Assembly: GCA_024403255.1 (NCBI GenBank)
Contig: JAKSSE010000001.1
Location: 1-64,000 of the forward strand
Length of the DNA: 64,000 bases
Source: Lachnospiraceae bacterium
GTDB lineage: Bacteria; Bacillota; Clostridia; Lachnospirales; Lachnospiraceae
Reading direction: 5' to 3'
Below the pieces are notes generated by a model. The model was not told the DNA's origin and ran no database searches. It worked only from the letters and a program-made list of their open reading frames with translations. Shown piece after piece: positions 8,159 to 17,813 of the stretch. The position numbers were made by a program, and so were the translations under genes. Position 1 is the first letter of the stretch; every line of letters starts with the position of its first letter.

Positions 8159-8643
8159 GCAGTGTAAGAGTAGAAGATATTATTGAAAAGCTTGAACTTG
8201 AGGAACTTCCGGTAGAAGGAGGCTTATTTAAGTCTACTTATCACAGTGAAGAAAAAACTGGTGATAAGGAAATGTGTAATGCTATTTATTACATGCTTAG
8301 AGATAATGCGTTTTCTCATCTTCACAAGCTTCCAAATGATGAAATTTATCATCACTATATGGGCGATCCAATTGAAATGCTTGAACTGCGCCCAGATGGT
8401 ACAGCAAAAAGAATAGTGCTTGGAAAAGATGTTTTAAATGGACAGGTTCCACAGGCTGTTATGCATAAGGGCTGTTTTCAGGGCTCAAGGCGACTTCCTG
8501 GGAGTGAAAATGGCTTTGCTTTGGTTGGTTGCACGAATTCTCCAGGCTATACAGATGAGGGATATGAGCATTTAAATGATGTAAAGTGGGCTATAGAGAC
8601 CTACCCAGAATATAAAGAGCTAATAGTTGCTCTGACAAATTAA
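8155..8643 (+). CDS. DUF985 (Cupin_5) family protein
   Basis: A 162-aa single-domain cupin. The ATG at 8155 overlaps the stop of the oxidoreductase (ATGA), indicating translational coupling; a GTG at 8143 is a less likely start. Family marks are FSHLHKLPNDEIYHHYMGDPIEML, where the His residues and Glu line the cupin cavity, then QAVMHKGCFQGSR and ALVGCTNSPGY. DUF985 proteins resemble sugar-epimerase cupins such as yeast Yml079w, but no activity is established. Inference: it processes the same metabolite as its neighbour. Confidence 0.85.
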   Translation: MSSVRVEDIIEKLELEELPVEGGLFKSTYHSEEKTGDKEMCNAIYYMLRDNAFSHLHKLPNDEIYHHYMGDPIEMLELRPDGTAKRIVLGKDVLNGQVPQAVMHKGCFQGSRRLPGSENGFALVGCTNSPGYTDEGYEHLNDVKWAIETYPEYKELIVALTN

Positions 8644-8701
8644 AATTGTTGCTAAAAATAACCAAAAATATGTTATTATAATATAAGTTGTAGGGGGTTA
8701 C

Positions 8702-10324
8702 ATGAAGTCATATTATAATTACGGAAATACGGGCCGAAAGACTGTTGCAATCTTGATGGCCGTTATATACATGGTTATTGTAGCTTTTGTCTCAAAAGCA
8801 GGCAGAGCAGATGCGTTACCTCTTTTCAAGGGAGCATCAGTTTTAGGTATTCTTACTGCAGTTCAGTTCTTGCTGGCTTTACTTATGGTTGCTATCGATT
8901 ATGAAATCGGTGGTGCGCTGGCTCTTTTTGTAGTTTCTGCGTCTACAGTTGTTGCAGTTATCCCAATGATAATATTGCATTCTTTATCACCACTTCCTGG
9001 TGTTCTTAACTATGCAGCATGTGCGATTGCAGTTTTCACAATCAGAAATCAGATAGGGCATGAGAGACAAAAAGCTTTCGTCGATGAACTTACTGGGCTT
9101 GGAAATAGAAAAAGTCTTATTCAGTATATAGAACATCTTATGAACACAAGGACACCATTCTACCTTGTCCTTCTTGATTTGGATCACTTTAAGAAATTAA
9201 ATGATAAGATGGGTCATTCTCAGGGTGATGAATTGTTAAAGGATTTGGCACATAGGTGGAGTGCTATTTATCCGAACAGTGCTGTAATGGGAAGACTTGG
9301 CGGAGACGAGTTTGTTGTTATTATAAAGAAACGTAATTTTAACGACATCGAGCTTGCTTCACAAAAATATATCAAAGTTGTTGAGAAAATTGCCAATGCA
9401 CCACAAAGTGCATATCCTACACTTACTATTTCTACAGGTATCGTGGAATATCCACTTTTTGGCGATAGTGCTGATGACCTTTTAAAGAAGGCTGATATTT
9501 CGGTTAGAAAAGCTCAGGATGCCGGTCGTAATCTTTACATGAGATATCAAGAGGAATTTGATGAGGAAGTTGTTCACGAATTAAATGTTGAATCCAGAAT
9601 CAAAGATGCACTTGATAATGATTTATTCTATATGGTTTATCAGCCACAGTTTGAGGCGAATACCAAGAAGTTAAGGGGCTTCGAATCTTTGATTCGTATG
9701 AGTAACGTTAATGGACAGGCTCCTGTATATCCTGGTGATTTTATTCCTGTAGCAGAGAAGACAAACCTTATTATAGAAATTGGCGAGTTTGTTATAAAAA
9801 GGGTGTTAAATGATTTTAAAGAGATAGTACTAAGACATCCTGAACTTGTTATTTCAGTTAATATTTCCGCAAAACAGCTTTTGGATCATGGATTTGTGGA
9901 TATGCTTCAGCAGGCTTTGGAGGATGTTAAGTTTAATCCAAAGAATCTTGAAATCGAAATTACAGAATATTGTATGATGGATACTGCTGATGATGCTTTA
10001 AAAGTTGTTAACGATATAAAAGCGATTGGCGTCAATATTGCAATGGATGATTTTGGAACGGGATTTTCTTCCCTTTCATATCTTGCTAAAATGCCTATTG
10101 ATTTACTTAAAATTGACAAGACTCTTATTGATGATATGGGCGATGGAGAAATTGTCGAAGCGATTTGCTCAATGTCACACGCGCTCTCCTGTGAGGTAAT
10201 TGCGGAAGGCGTTGAAGAAAGCGAGCAGTTAGATATTTTAAAGAGTAAGTCATGTAATTATATCCAAGGATATATTTGGTCGAAACCTTTGGAATATCAG
10301 GACGCTATAAAGTATATAGAATAA
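8702..10324 (+). CDS. Membrane GGDEF-EAL cyclic-di-GMP protein
   Basis: 540 aa. An N-terminal membrane region (about four hydrophobic segments in residues 12-118) is followed by a diguanylate cyclase domain with DELTGLGNR and the signature GGDEF (about 200-204), and a phosphodiesterase domain with ESL in place of EAL (about 328), NISAKQL, EIEITEY, DDFGTGFSSL, KIDKTL, EGVEE and YIQGY. The metal-binding and catalytic residues of both domains look intact, so it may make or break c-di-GMP, with the balance set by the membrane domain. The ATG follows GTAGGGGG; an AT-rich promoter region with TTATAAT lies just upstream. Single-gene unit ended by a strong terminator. Confidence 0.93.
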   Translation: MKSYYNYGNTGRKTVAILMAVIYMVIVAFVSKAGRADALPLFKGASVLGILTAVQFLLALLMVAIDYEIGGALALFVVSASTVVAVIPMIILHSLSPLPGVLNYAACAIAVFTIRNQIGHERQKAFVDELTGLGNRKSLIQYIEHLMNTRTPFYLVLLDLDHFKKLNDKMGHSQGDELLKDLAHRWSAIYPNSAVMGRLGGDEFVVIIKKRNFNDIELASQKYIKVVEKIANAPQSAYPTLTISTGIVEYPLFGDSADDLLKKADISVRKAQDAGRNLYMRYQEEFDEEVVHELNVESRIKDALDNDLFYMVYQPQFEANTKKLRGFESLIRMSNVNGQAPVYPGDFIPVAEKTNLIIEIGEFVIKRVLNDFKEIVLRHPELVISVNISAKQLLDHGFVDMLQQALEDVKFNPKNLEIEITEYCMMDTADDALKVVNDIKAIGVNIAMDDFGTGFSSLSYLAKMPIDLLKIDKTLIDDMGDGEIVEAICSMSHALSCEVIAEGVEESEQLDILKSKSCNYIQGYIWSKPLEYQDAIKYIE

Positions 10325-10335
10325 ATGTAAAAAAG

Positions 10336-10380
10336 AGGAGAATGAATTTGAGTTTATTGAAATTCATTCTCCTTTATTTT
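10336..10380 (+). terminator. Terminator between the GGDEF-EAL gene and pyrB
   Basis: AGGAGAATGAATTT (10336-10349) pairs perfectly with AAATTCATTCTCCT (10360-10373), followed by TTATTTT. It ends the c-di-GMP gene. It sits only ~35 nt before pyrB, so a role as a leader attenuator for pyrB cannot be excluded. Confidence 0.8.
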
Positions 10381-10414
10381 ATAATTTTTAGAGCAAAAAT
10401 TATGGAGGCGAATG

Positions 10415-11329
10415 ATGCGACATCTTATTAGTCCTTTGGATTTTTCCGTTGAGGAACTGGATAAGCTTATAAATCTGGCTTACGATATTAAGGATAATCC
10501 TGCAAAGTATGCACATACATGTGATGGTAGAATTTTAGCTACATGTTTTTATGAACCATCGACCAGGACACGTCTTTCTTTTGAATCTGCAATGCTCCGT
10601 CTTGGAGGTAAAACCTTAGGTTTTGCGTCAGCTGATTCTTCATCGGCGGCGAAAGGGGAGAGCGTTTCAGATACTATCTCTGTTATTTCAGGATATGCTG
10701 ATATTTGTGCTATGCGTCATCCAAAAGAAGGAGCGCCATTAGTGGCAAGCATCCATTCGACTATTCCTGTTATCAATGCAGGTGATGGCGGACATCAGCA
10801 TCCAACACAGACTCTTACAGATCTTCTTACAATACACTCACTTAATGGTGAAATTAAGAATCTTACTATTGGTCTTTGTGGTGATCTTAAGTTTGGTAGA
10901 ACAGTTCATTCTCTTATCACAGCATTAGTTCGTTATGAGAATATAAAGTTCATCCTTATTTCTCCAGAAGAACTTAAGGTTCCAAGTTATATTCGCCAGC
11001 TTTTGATTGATAAAAATATACCTTTTGAAGAAGTTGTCACATTAGATGATTCCATGTCTAAACTGGACATACTTTATATGACAAGAGTTCAGAGAGAAAG
11101 ATTCTTCAACGAGGAAGATTATCTTAGAATGAAGGATTTCTATATCTTAGATAAAGCAAAGATGGCTTTGGCTAAAGAGAATATGCTGGTTTTACACCCA
11201 TTGCCTCGTGTAAATGAAATTTCCGTAGAGGTTGATAATGACCCAAGAGCAGCATATTTTAAGCAGGCTAAATTTGGAGTTTATATTCGTATGGCACTTA
11301 TATTGACTCTTCTTGAGATTGAGGTATAA
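10415..11329 (+). CDS. pyrB: Aspartate carbamoyltransferase catalytic subunit
   Basis: Catalyses carbamoyl phosphate + aspartate to carbamoyl aspartate, the first committed pyrimidine step. Two ATGs are adjacent (10412, 10415); GGAGG at 10404-10408 gives 6-nt spacing to 10415, which I prefer. The 304-residue protein shows the carbamoyl phosphate loop [13 protein letters not shown], the Ser-Lys loop region (SSAAKGES), HPTQTLTDL and HPLPR. Followed after 9 nt by pyrI, so the enzyme is expected to be a regulated PyrB-PyrI holoenzyme. The other pyr genes are not nearby. Confidence 0.97.
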   Translation: MRHLISPLDFSVEELDKLINLAYDIKDNPAKYAHTCDGRILATCFYEPSTRTRLSFESAMLRLGGKTLGFASADSSSAAKGESVSDTISVISGYADICAMRHPKEGAPLVASIHSTIPVINAGDGGHQHPTQTLTDLLTIHSLNGEIKNLTIGLCGDLKFGRTVHSLITALVRYENIKFILISPEELKVPSYIRQLLIDKNIPFEEVVTLDDSMSKLDILYMTRVQRERFFNEEDYLRMKDFYILDKAKMALAKENMLVLHPLPRVNEISVEVDNDPRAAYFKQAKFGVYIRMALILTLLEIEV

Positions 11330-11338
11330 GGAGGAGAT

Positions 11339-11767
11339 ATGTTAAATATTAGTGGAATTCATGAGGGCTTTGTTTTAGATCATATAAAAGCAGGGGACTC
11401 ATTAAGAATATATCATGACCTTAAGCTTGATGAACTTGATTGTACTGTCGCAATTATAAAGAATGCTAAAAGTAACAAAATGGGCAAGAAGGATATTATA
11501 AAAGTTGAGTGCCCAATCGAAGCTCTTGATCTTGATATACTTGGATTTATAGATCATAACATTACCGTTAATGTGATTAAGGATGATGCAATTGTTGCAA
11601 AGCATAGACTGACACTTCCTGAGAAGATTGTAAATGTCATTAAGTGCAAGAATCCACGATGCATAACCAGTATTGAGCAGGAACTTGACCAGATATTCCT
11701 TTTGACTGATCCAGAAAAAGAGGTATATCGCTGCAAGTATTGTGAAGAAAAATATACAGGAAGATAA
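11339..11767 (+). CDS. pyrI: Aspartate carbamoyltransferase regulatory subunit
   Basis: 142 aa, RBS AAGGAGGAG just before the ATG. The N-terminal allosteric domain binds CTP/ATP. The C-terminal zinc domain has the four cysteines in CKNPRC and CKYCEEK, which hold Zn at the interface with PyrB. Length is slightly short of the ~150-aa norm but no element is missing. It confers nucleotide feedback on the pyrB product and ends at a strong terminator. Confidence 0.96.
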   Translation: MLNISGIHEGFVLDHIKAGDSLRIYHDLKLDELDCTVAIIKNAKSNKMGKKDIIKVECPIEALDLDILGFIDHNITVNVIKDDAIVAKHRLTLPEKIVNVIKCKNPRCITSIEQELDQIFLLTDPEKEVYRCKYCEEKYTGR

Positions 11768-11772
11768 TTTTT

Positions 11773-11800
11773 GGCTCTGCTTTGGCAGAGCCTTTTTTTT
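11773..11800 (+). terminator. pyrBI terminator
   Basis: GGCTCTGC (11773-11780), loop TTTG, GCAGAGCC (11785-11792), then eight T. Strong intrinsic terminator. Its 3' arm doubles as the -35 region of the next promoter. Confidence 0.93.
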
Positions 11801-11810
11801 ATGTTATAAT
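11782..11810 (+). promoter_or_regulatory. Promoter of priA embedded in the pyrBI terminator
   Basis: TTGGCA (11782-11787), 17 nt, TATAAT (11805-11810). Spacing is ideal. The expected transcription start, 6-7 nt after the -10, coincides with the A of the priA ATG at 11817, and no Shine-Dalgarno sequence is present, pointing to a leaderless mRNA. Confidence 0.6.
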
Positions 11811-11816
11811 TTTGAT

Positions 11817-14027
11817 ATGTATGCGCAGATAATCATTGATATTTCTCATGAAAAGCTGGATAAGCCTTTTACATATGGAATTCCTGAGGAATTATCTAAA
11901 AAGATAGTTCCGGGAGTAAAGGTTATTATTCCTTTTAGAAACAGGGAAATAGAAGGATATGTTGTTGAACTTACTGATTCGATAGACTTTGATGAGAGTA
12001 AGGTTAAAAATATAATAAAGATCTGTGATGATATGATTGCGACAGATGTTCGCATGATTGCTTTAGCTTACTGGATGAAAAGACATTTTGGCGGTACGTT
12101 AAATGCATCACTAAAGACTGTTATTCCTGTAAAAGAGAAGGTTAAGCCTACTGTATATCGTTTTATAAAGCGAAATATGCCTGTAGACGATTTGAGAGTC
12201 GAACTGGCAGAAATAGCGAAAAAAAAGAATGCTTCAGAACAGAAGATAAGGCTTTTATCAGCACTTCTTGAGGATGAAGTAATTCCCTGGGAGGTTGCAA
12301 CAGGGAAGCTTTTTGTGGACTCACCTGTCATACGAGACCTGGAAAAAAGGGGACTTTTAGAGGTGGAGGAGAAGGATGCACTTCGAAATCCACTTTCCCA
12401 TATTTCGCAGGGGAAGATTCCACCAGTCTTAAATGAAAATCAAAGACAAATAGTTGATGATTTTTTGGTAGACTATAGTGGCGGAATAAGAAAAACCTAT
12501 TTGTTGAGAGGTGTCACAGGATCAGGAAAGACGGAAGTCTATATGGAGATGATTTCCGAGGTGATAAAAAGTGGCAAACAGGCTATCTTTTTGATTCCTG
12601 AAATATCGCTTACATTCCAGACTGTTATGAGACTTTATGGCAGGTTTGGAGACAGAATAAGCGTACTTAACTCGAAAATGAGTAAGGGTGAGCGCCATGA
12701 TCAGATGGAAAGGGCTCGCATTGGAGAAATTGATATATTGATTGGACCAAGAAGTGCTCTATTTGCTCCTTTTTTAAATCTTGGTTTAATTATTATAGAT
12801 GAGGAACATGAGACTAGTTATAAGTCGGAGACAGTTCCAAAATATCACGCAAGAGAGACGGCGATTGAACTTGCAAAAATGTCAGGGGCTTCAGTCGTTT
12901 TGGGCTCAGCCACTCCTTCAGTTGAAAGTTATGAGAAAGCGAAGAAGGGTGAATATAAGCTTTATGAGCTTACGGAACGTGCACAAAAACAGGCACTTCC
13001 TGATTGTGAAATAGTTGATTTAAGAGAAGAACTAAAAAAGGGAAACAGAAGTATTTTAAGCAGACGCGCTCATGAGGTGATGGAATAAACATTACGTAAA
13101 GGTGAGCAGTCCATACTCTTTCTTAATAGAAGAGGCGTAGCTGGTTTTGTTTCGTGCAGATCCTGCGGTGAAGTAATAAAGTGCCCACATTGTGATGTTT
13201 CACTTACAGAGCACTATGGAAATAAGATGGTTTGCCATTACTGTGGTCACACTGAAAGTAAACCAAAGCTTTGCCCGAAGTGTGGATCTAAGTATATATC
13301 AGGATTTAAGGCTGGAACTGAAAAAGTAGAAGAGATGATACAAAAAGAGTTCCCGGGAATAAGGACTCTTCGAATGGACGCTGATACCACCTCGAAAAAG
13401 GGTGATTATGAGAATATAATTACAAAGTTTAAGGATGGCGAAGCGGATGTACTTATAGGAACTCAGATGATTGTAAAAGGCCATGATTTTCCGAAAGTTA
13501 CTTTTGTTGGAATTTTGGCGGCAGACATGTCATTAAATGATCATGATTTTAGGTCGTGCGAGAGGACTTTTCAGCTTTTGACACAGGCGGCTGGAAGAAG
13601 TGGAAGAGGCGATTTGCCAGGAAAAGTAATAATTCAGACCTATCAGCCAGATCACTATGCTGTTTTGTTAAGTAAAGAGCAGGATTATGAAGGGTTTTTT
13701 GAAAAGGAAATTGCTTATAGAAGAGTTCTTGATTATCCACCTGCAGGACATATGTTAAATCTGCTTTTAAGTTCGCCTAATCAGAAGAACCTGGAGGCTT
13801 CGGCGAACGCATTGAAACATAAGCTAAGTGATGCTCCAAAGAATTTACTTGTTATGGGACCTAAGGATGCAGGTATTTCGAAAATACAGGACGTGTATAG
13901 AAAAGAAGTATTTATAAAGGCAAGAAAGATGGAAAGCCTTGTTGCTATAAAGGATGAATTGGAAGCCTTTATGTTAGAGAACAGCTTGTTCAGAAATATA
14001 CAAAGCCAGTTTGACTTTGATTTATAG
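11817..14027 (+). pseudogene. priA: Primosomal helicase PriA with an in-frame TAA
   Basis: Two same-frame ORFs (to 13088, and from 13227) form one PriA of ~736 codons interrupted by a TAA at 13086-13088 (codon 424). The 46 codons after the stop keep normal PriA sequence (TLRKGEQSILFLNRRG, then CRSC). Before it are the 3'BD domain (MYAQIIID start), Walker A GVTGSGKTEVY and Walker B DEEHET. After it are the Cys-rich zinc cluster (CRSC, CPHC, CHYC, CPKC) and helicase lobe 2. A protein ending at the TAA would lack both and be inactive as a helicase. A single CAA or GAA to TAA change explains it. Sequencing error, a true null allele and readthrough are all possible; the intact remainder argues for a very recent event. 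PriA restarts stalled replication forks. Confidence 0.85.
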
Positions 14028-14040
14028 AAAGAGGATTGAT

Positions 14041-14517
14041 ATGGCGACTAGAAAAATTAGAGTAATGGGTGAGGAGTGTCTCACAAAGGTCTGCAGAGAA
14101 GTAACTGAAATGAATGAAAGAAACAGGATTCTCGTTGAGGATATGCTTGATACTATGTATGAGGCAGAGGGTGTAGGCCTTGCAGCTCCTCAGGTTGGAG
14201 TTCTTAAGAGAATAGTTGTAATAGACGTTGGGGAGGGTCCAATCATTCTTGTTAATCCTAAGGTCATTGAAACTTCAGGAGAACAGACGGGTCAGGAAGG
14301 ATGCCTTTCCGTTCCTGGAAAATCAGGCGAAGTAACAAGACCTAATTACGCTAAGGTTGAAGCTTTCGATATTGATATGAATCCAATAGTAGTGGAGGGT
14401 GAGGAACTTTTAGCAAGAGCACTTCTTCATGAAATAGATCACCTTGATGGACATCTTTATGTAGAGAAGGTTGTAGGAACTTTAAAAGATGTAAACTACG
14501 ATGAGGACGAAGAATAA
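14041..14517 (+). CDS. def: Peptide deformylase
   Basis: Removes the formyl group from the N-terminal Met of new proteins at the ribosome. Start at the ATG at 14041 after AGAAAGAGGA (an upstream in-frame ATG would overlap priA). The ~158-aa protein has the three PDF motifs: EGVGLAAPQVG, EGCLSVPG with the metal-binding Cys, and HEIDHLDG with the two metal-binding His and the catalytic Glu. The stop overlaps the fmt start (TAATG), linking removal and addition of the formyl group in one operon. Confidence 0.97.
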   Translation: MATRKIRVMGEECLTKVCREVTEMNERNRILVEDMLDTMYEAEGVGLAAPQVGVLKRIVVIDVGEGPIILVNPKVIETSGEQTGQEGCLSVPGKSGEVTRPNYAKVEAFDIDMNPIVVEGEELLARALLHEIDHLDGHLYVEKVVGTLKDVNYDEDEE

Positions 14518-15431
14518 TGAGAGTAATGTTCATGGGAACACCAGACTTTGCTGGTGAGATTCTTGAAGCAATTATAAATGCAGGACATGAAGTTCCTTTG
14601 GTTGTTACTCAACCCGATAAGCCAAAAGGAAGAAGCGGCGCACTTTGCCCTAGCCCAGTTAAAGAAATTGCTGTAAAGAATGATATTCCAGTTTTTCAGC
14701 CAGTGAAGATAAGGCTTCCTGAAAATGTAGCCAAGGTAGTAGATACTCCATGTGATGTATGTGTGGTTGCTGCTTTTGGACAGATTTTGCCTAAGGAAAT
14801 ACTTGAGTTTCCAAAATACGGATGTATAAATGTGCATGCGTCACTTTTGCCTAAATATAGAGGTGCAGCCCCTATTCAGTGGGCAATTTTAAATGGAGAA
14901 GAAAAGACAGGTGTTACTATCATGCAGATGGGCGAAGGCCTTGATGATGGAGACATACTTTATACAAAAGAACTTCCAATAAGAGAAGATCATACTGGAG
15001 GGCTTTTGTTTGATGAACTTGCAAAACTGGGGGCAGATACTTTAGTTGAAGCACTTGATAAAATAGATGAACTAAAGCCAGTGCCACAGGATGAAGCTTT
15101 GGCTACCAAGGTTGGCAAAATAAGCAAAGAACTTGGCAGAATTGATTTTAATAAGAGTGCTGAAGAAATTGTGCGATATATAAAAGGCCTTAATCCCTGG
15201 CCTTCTGCATTTACTGATTTTAATGGTAAGCTTTTAAAATTATGGTGGGGCAGGGTTGCTGAGTTTGAAGAGTGCCAAGAACTTAAGGATAAGGAAAATG
15301 GTGCGGTTGCAAAAATTAAAGATAAATTATATTTTAGGGCATCTGATAAACTTATAGAAATAACAGAACTTCAGCTTGAAGGAAAGAAGAGGATGAATGC
15401 CGCAGATTTCTGTAGAGGAATAAATCTTTAA
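14517..15431 (+). CDS. fmt: Methionyl-tRNA formyltransferase
   Basis: Formylates initiator Met-tRNA using 10-formyl-THF. 304 aa. MRVMFMGTPDFAG opens the formyltransferase fold; HASLLPKYRGAAPIQWA carries the catalytic His/Asn region and MQMGEGLDDGDIL follows. The C-terminal OB-like tRNA-binding domain is present (LWWGRV...). It shares one base with def upstream and with rsmB downstream (TAATG at both joints), the usual def-fmt-rsmB order. Confidence 0.97.
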   Translation: MRVMFMGTPDFAGEILEAIINAGHEVPLVVTQPDKPKGRSGALCPSPVKEIAVKNDIPVFQPVKIRLPENVAKVVDTPCDVCVVAAFGQILPKEILEFPKYGCINVHASLLPKYRGAAPIQWAILNGEEKTGVTIMQMGEGLDDGDILYTKELPIREDHTGGLLFDELAKLGADTLVEALDKIDELKPVPQDEALATKVGKISKELGRIDFNKSAEEIVRYIKGLNPWPSAFTDFNGKLLKLWWGRVAEFEECQELKDKENGAVAKIKDKLYFRASDKLIEITELQLEGKKRMNAADFCRGINL

Positions 15432-16738
15432 TGAACGAGAGAGAACTGATTTTAGACAGTTTAATAGAAATTCTTGAAAAAGGCGCATATACAGATCGGA
15501 CTTTATCCGATCTGTTATTTAAGTATGGATATCTTGACAGGCATGTAAAAGCTCTTCTTTCAAGAGAAATTACAGGCGTAGTAGAAAATAAAATACTTTT
15601 GGATTACATTATCTCTCTGGATAGTAAGACAAAAGTTAATAAGCTAAAGCCTATAGTTAGAAATTTACTTCGTATGGCTATTTATGAGATTTATTTTTTG
15701 GATAGTATAAAAGATCATGCGGCTGTAAATGAGGCTGTTAAGCTTTGCAAGAAAAGAGGTCTTGGCGGATTGTCAGGATTTTTAAATGGAGTCCTAAGGT
15801 CAGTTATTAGACGTAAAGAGGCCCTTCCATCGGGCCAAAAGTTCCCGGGCTGTGATGAAAAAATACTTTATTCTGTTCCGGACGAGGTTTGGAATGTACT
15901 TAATGAATGTTCCGATGATCCGGCTGCGCTAGCTAAGGCTATGATGGAACAAAGCAGTATCACCGTAAGGGTGAATGAAGATGAAATATCATCAGAAGAA
16001 CTTAAAAAAATATTGGAAGAATCAGGTGCTACTGTTAGTAAGGTTAGCTTAGAAGATGTTTTAGGAAAAACGATAACTGCACTTTCTGTCAGTGGTTTAG
16101 GAGTTCTTGAAAAGAATGAGGAATTTATTAAAGGCAGATTTTACATTCAAGACCTAAGCTCAATGGCGGTAGCAATAGTCTCTGATCCTAAAGAGGGGGA
16201 TTATGTGATAGATGTATGTGCAGCACCCGGAGGAAAAGCTACACATGCAGCACAGCTTATGCACGGCAAAGGCCATGTTGATGCCAGAGATTTGACAGAA
16301 TATAAAGTTGAACTGATAGAAGAAAATAAAACAAGACTTAATTTATCCAATTTAAGTGCTAAAGTTTTTGATGCAACGAAGCTGGATGAAGATGTTTTAG
16401 GGAAAGCGGATATTGTTATAGCGGATCTTCCTTGCTCTGGCCTTGGTGTAATTGGTAAAAAGCCGGATATAAAGTATAATTTCTCAATAGAAAAAGCTTC
16501 TGAACTTGCAAAGCTACAGGCGCAGATATTAGATGTTGTATGCCAGTATGTAAAGCCGTCAGGGAAGCTTGTATACTCAACATGCACCATAAACAAGGCA
16601 GAGAATGAGGAAAATGCACTTTCTTTTGAGAAGAGACACCCGGAATTCGCATTAAAAGGTTATACACAAATTCTGCCAGATATTAATATTGGAAATGATG
16701 GCTTTTTTATAGCGGTCTTTGAGAAAAGTAATGAGTGA
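15431..16738 (+). CDS. rsmB: 16S rRNA (cytosine-967-C5) methyltransferase
   Basis: 435 aa. An N-terminal NusB-like RNA-binding domain (1-140) leads into a Rossmann SAM methyltransferase. DVCAAPGGKATH is the SAM site, DLPCSGLGVIGKKPDIKY and YSTCTINKAENEENA carry the two catalytic cysteines of the m5C methyltransferases. In the consensus position for SAM ribose binding it has DARDL. Coupled to fmt by a one-base overlap and to rlmN by an 8-nt overlap. Confidence 0.95.
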   Translation: MNERELILDSLIEILEKGAYTDRTLSDLLFKYGYLDRHVKALLSREITGVVENKILLDYIISLDSKTKVNKLKPIVRNLLRMAIYEIYFLDSIKDHAAVNEAVKLCKKRGLGGLSGFLNGVLRSVIRRKEALPSGQKFPGCDEKILYSVPDEVWNVLNECSDDPAALAKAMMEQSSITVRVNEDEISSEELKKILEESGATVSKVSLEDVLGKTITALSVSGLGVLEKNEEFIKGRFYIQDLSSMAVAIVSDPKEGDYVIDVCAAPGGKATHAAQLMHGKGHVDARDLTEYKVELIEENKTRLNLSNLSAKVFDATKLDEDVLGKADIVIADLPCSGLGVIGKKPDIKYNFSIEKASELAKLQAQILDVVCQYVKPSGKLVYSTCTINKAENEENALSFEKRHPEFALKGYTQILPDINIGNDGFFIAVFEKSNE

Positions 16739-17795
16739 ACTTGATTTAAACAGCCTCTATCCCGAGGAATTAACAAAAATTGTAGAAGAACTTGGCGAAA
16801 AGAAATTCAGGTCCAAGCAGATTTTTGAGTGGATTCATAAAAAACAGATTTCGTCATTTGATGAAGCAGGAAATATTCCGAAGAAATTAAAAGAAGATTT
16901 ACTAAATAAATACAAGTTGGCAAAAACTGAAGTGGTGGATTGCCAAATTTCAAAAGAGGATGGTACAAGAAAATATCTTTTTGGACTTTACGATGGAAAC
17001 GTGATAGAAAGTGTGCTTATGCGTTATCATTACGGCAATACAGTATGTATTTCGTCGCAGGTTGGCTGCAGGATGGGGTGTAAGTTCTGTGCTTCTACCA
17101 TAGACGGAGTTGTCAGAAACTTAAGCGCAGGTGAGATGCTTTCTCAAATCTATTCTATAGAAAAAGACACTAATGAAAAGGTTGGTCATGTTGTAATTAT
17201 GGGTTCTGGTGAGCCTTTGGATAATTATGATAACCTTATACGATTTTTAAACCTTATAAGCCACCCAGATGGAAAGAATCTTTCCCTTAGAAATGTCACT
17301 GTTAGTACCTGCGGTATTGTTCCAAAGATAAAAGAGCTATCTCAAAATCATTTTCAGCTGACTTTGGCTCTTTCTTTGCATGCTTCTTCTCAGGAAAAAA
17401 GAAGAGAACTCATGCCTATTGCTAATAAATACAGTATTGAAGAAGTGCTAGGTGCCTGCAGTGAATATTTTGAGACTACTGGCAGAAGACTTTCCTTTGA
17501 ATATACACTTATACAAAATGTTAATGACTTTGAGGAAGATGCAAAAGAACTTGCGAACCTTCTTGAAAATAATATGAAAAACTTCCCTTCAGATGCCCAT
17601 ATTAATCTTATTCCGGTTAATCCAATCAAGGAGAGAAATTATGAATCCACGACCAAAAATAGGTCTTTAGTCTTTAAGAAAAACCTTGAAAAATACGGCA
17701 TTTCTGTTACTATTAGGAGGGAAATGGGACGTGATATAGATGGCGCGTGCGGACAGCTTAGAAGGCGTCATTTGGAAGGTAAGAACCTTTCATAA
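16731..17795 (+). CDS. rlmN: 23S rRNA (A2503-C2)/tRNA (A37-C2) methyltransferase RlmN
   Basis: Radical-SAM dual-specificity RNA methyltransferase, ~354 aa. The ATG at 16731 lies inside the rsmB end; a TTG at 16719 is in frame but less likely. CRMGCKFC binds the 4Fe-4S cluster, GSGEPLDNYDN follows, and the C-terminal GACGQLRRRH contains the Cys that forms the protein-RNA crosslink. The N-terminal KFRSKQIFEWIHKK helix is typical. No clear Shine-Dalgarno, so translation probably depends on rsmB. Confidence 0.95.
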   Translation: MSELDLNSLYPEELTKIVEELGEKKFRSKQIFEWIHKKQISSFDEAGNIPKKLKEDLLNKYKLAKTEVVDCQISKEDGTRKYLFGLYDGNVIESVLMRYHYGNTVCISSQVGCRMGCKFCASTIDGVVRNLSAGEMLSQIYSIEKDTNEKVGHVVIMGSGEPLDNYDNLIRFLNLISHPDGKNLSLRNVTVSTCGIVPKIKELSQNHFQLTLALSLHASSQEKRRELMPIANKYSIEEVLGACSEYFETTGRRLSFEYTLIQNVNDFEEDAKELANLLENNMKNFPSDAHINLIPVNPIKERNYESTTKNRSLVFKKNLEKYGISVTIRREMGRDIDGACGQLRRRHLEGKNLS

Positions 17796-17813
17796 ATTTG
17801 GAGATTTAGTTTC

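Noticed and set aside
13227-14027. Separate gene starting MVCHYCGH
   Set aside because: Same frame as the upstream priA with normal PriA sequence between; no RBS at 13227; it is the C-terminal part of an interrupted priA.
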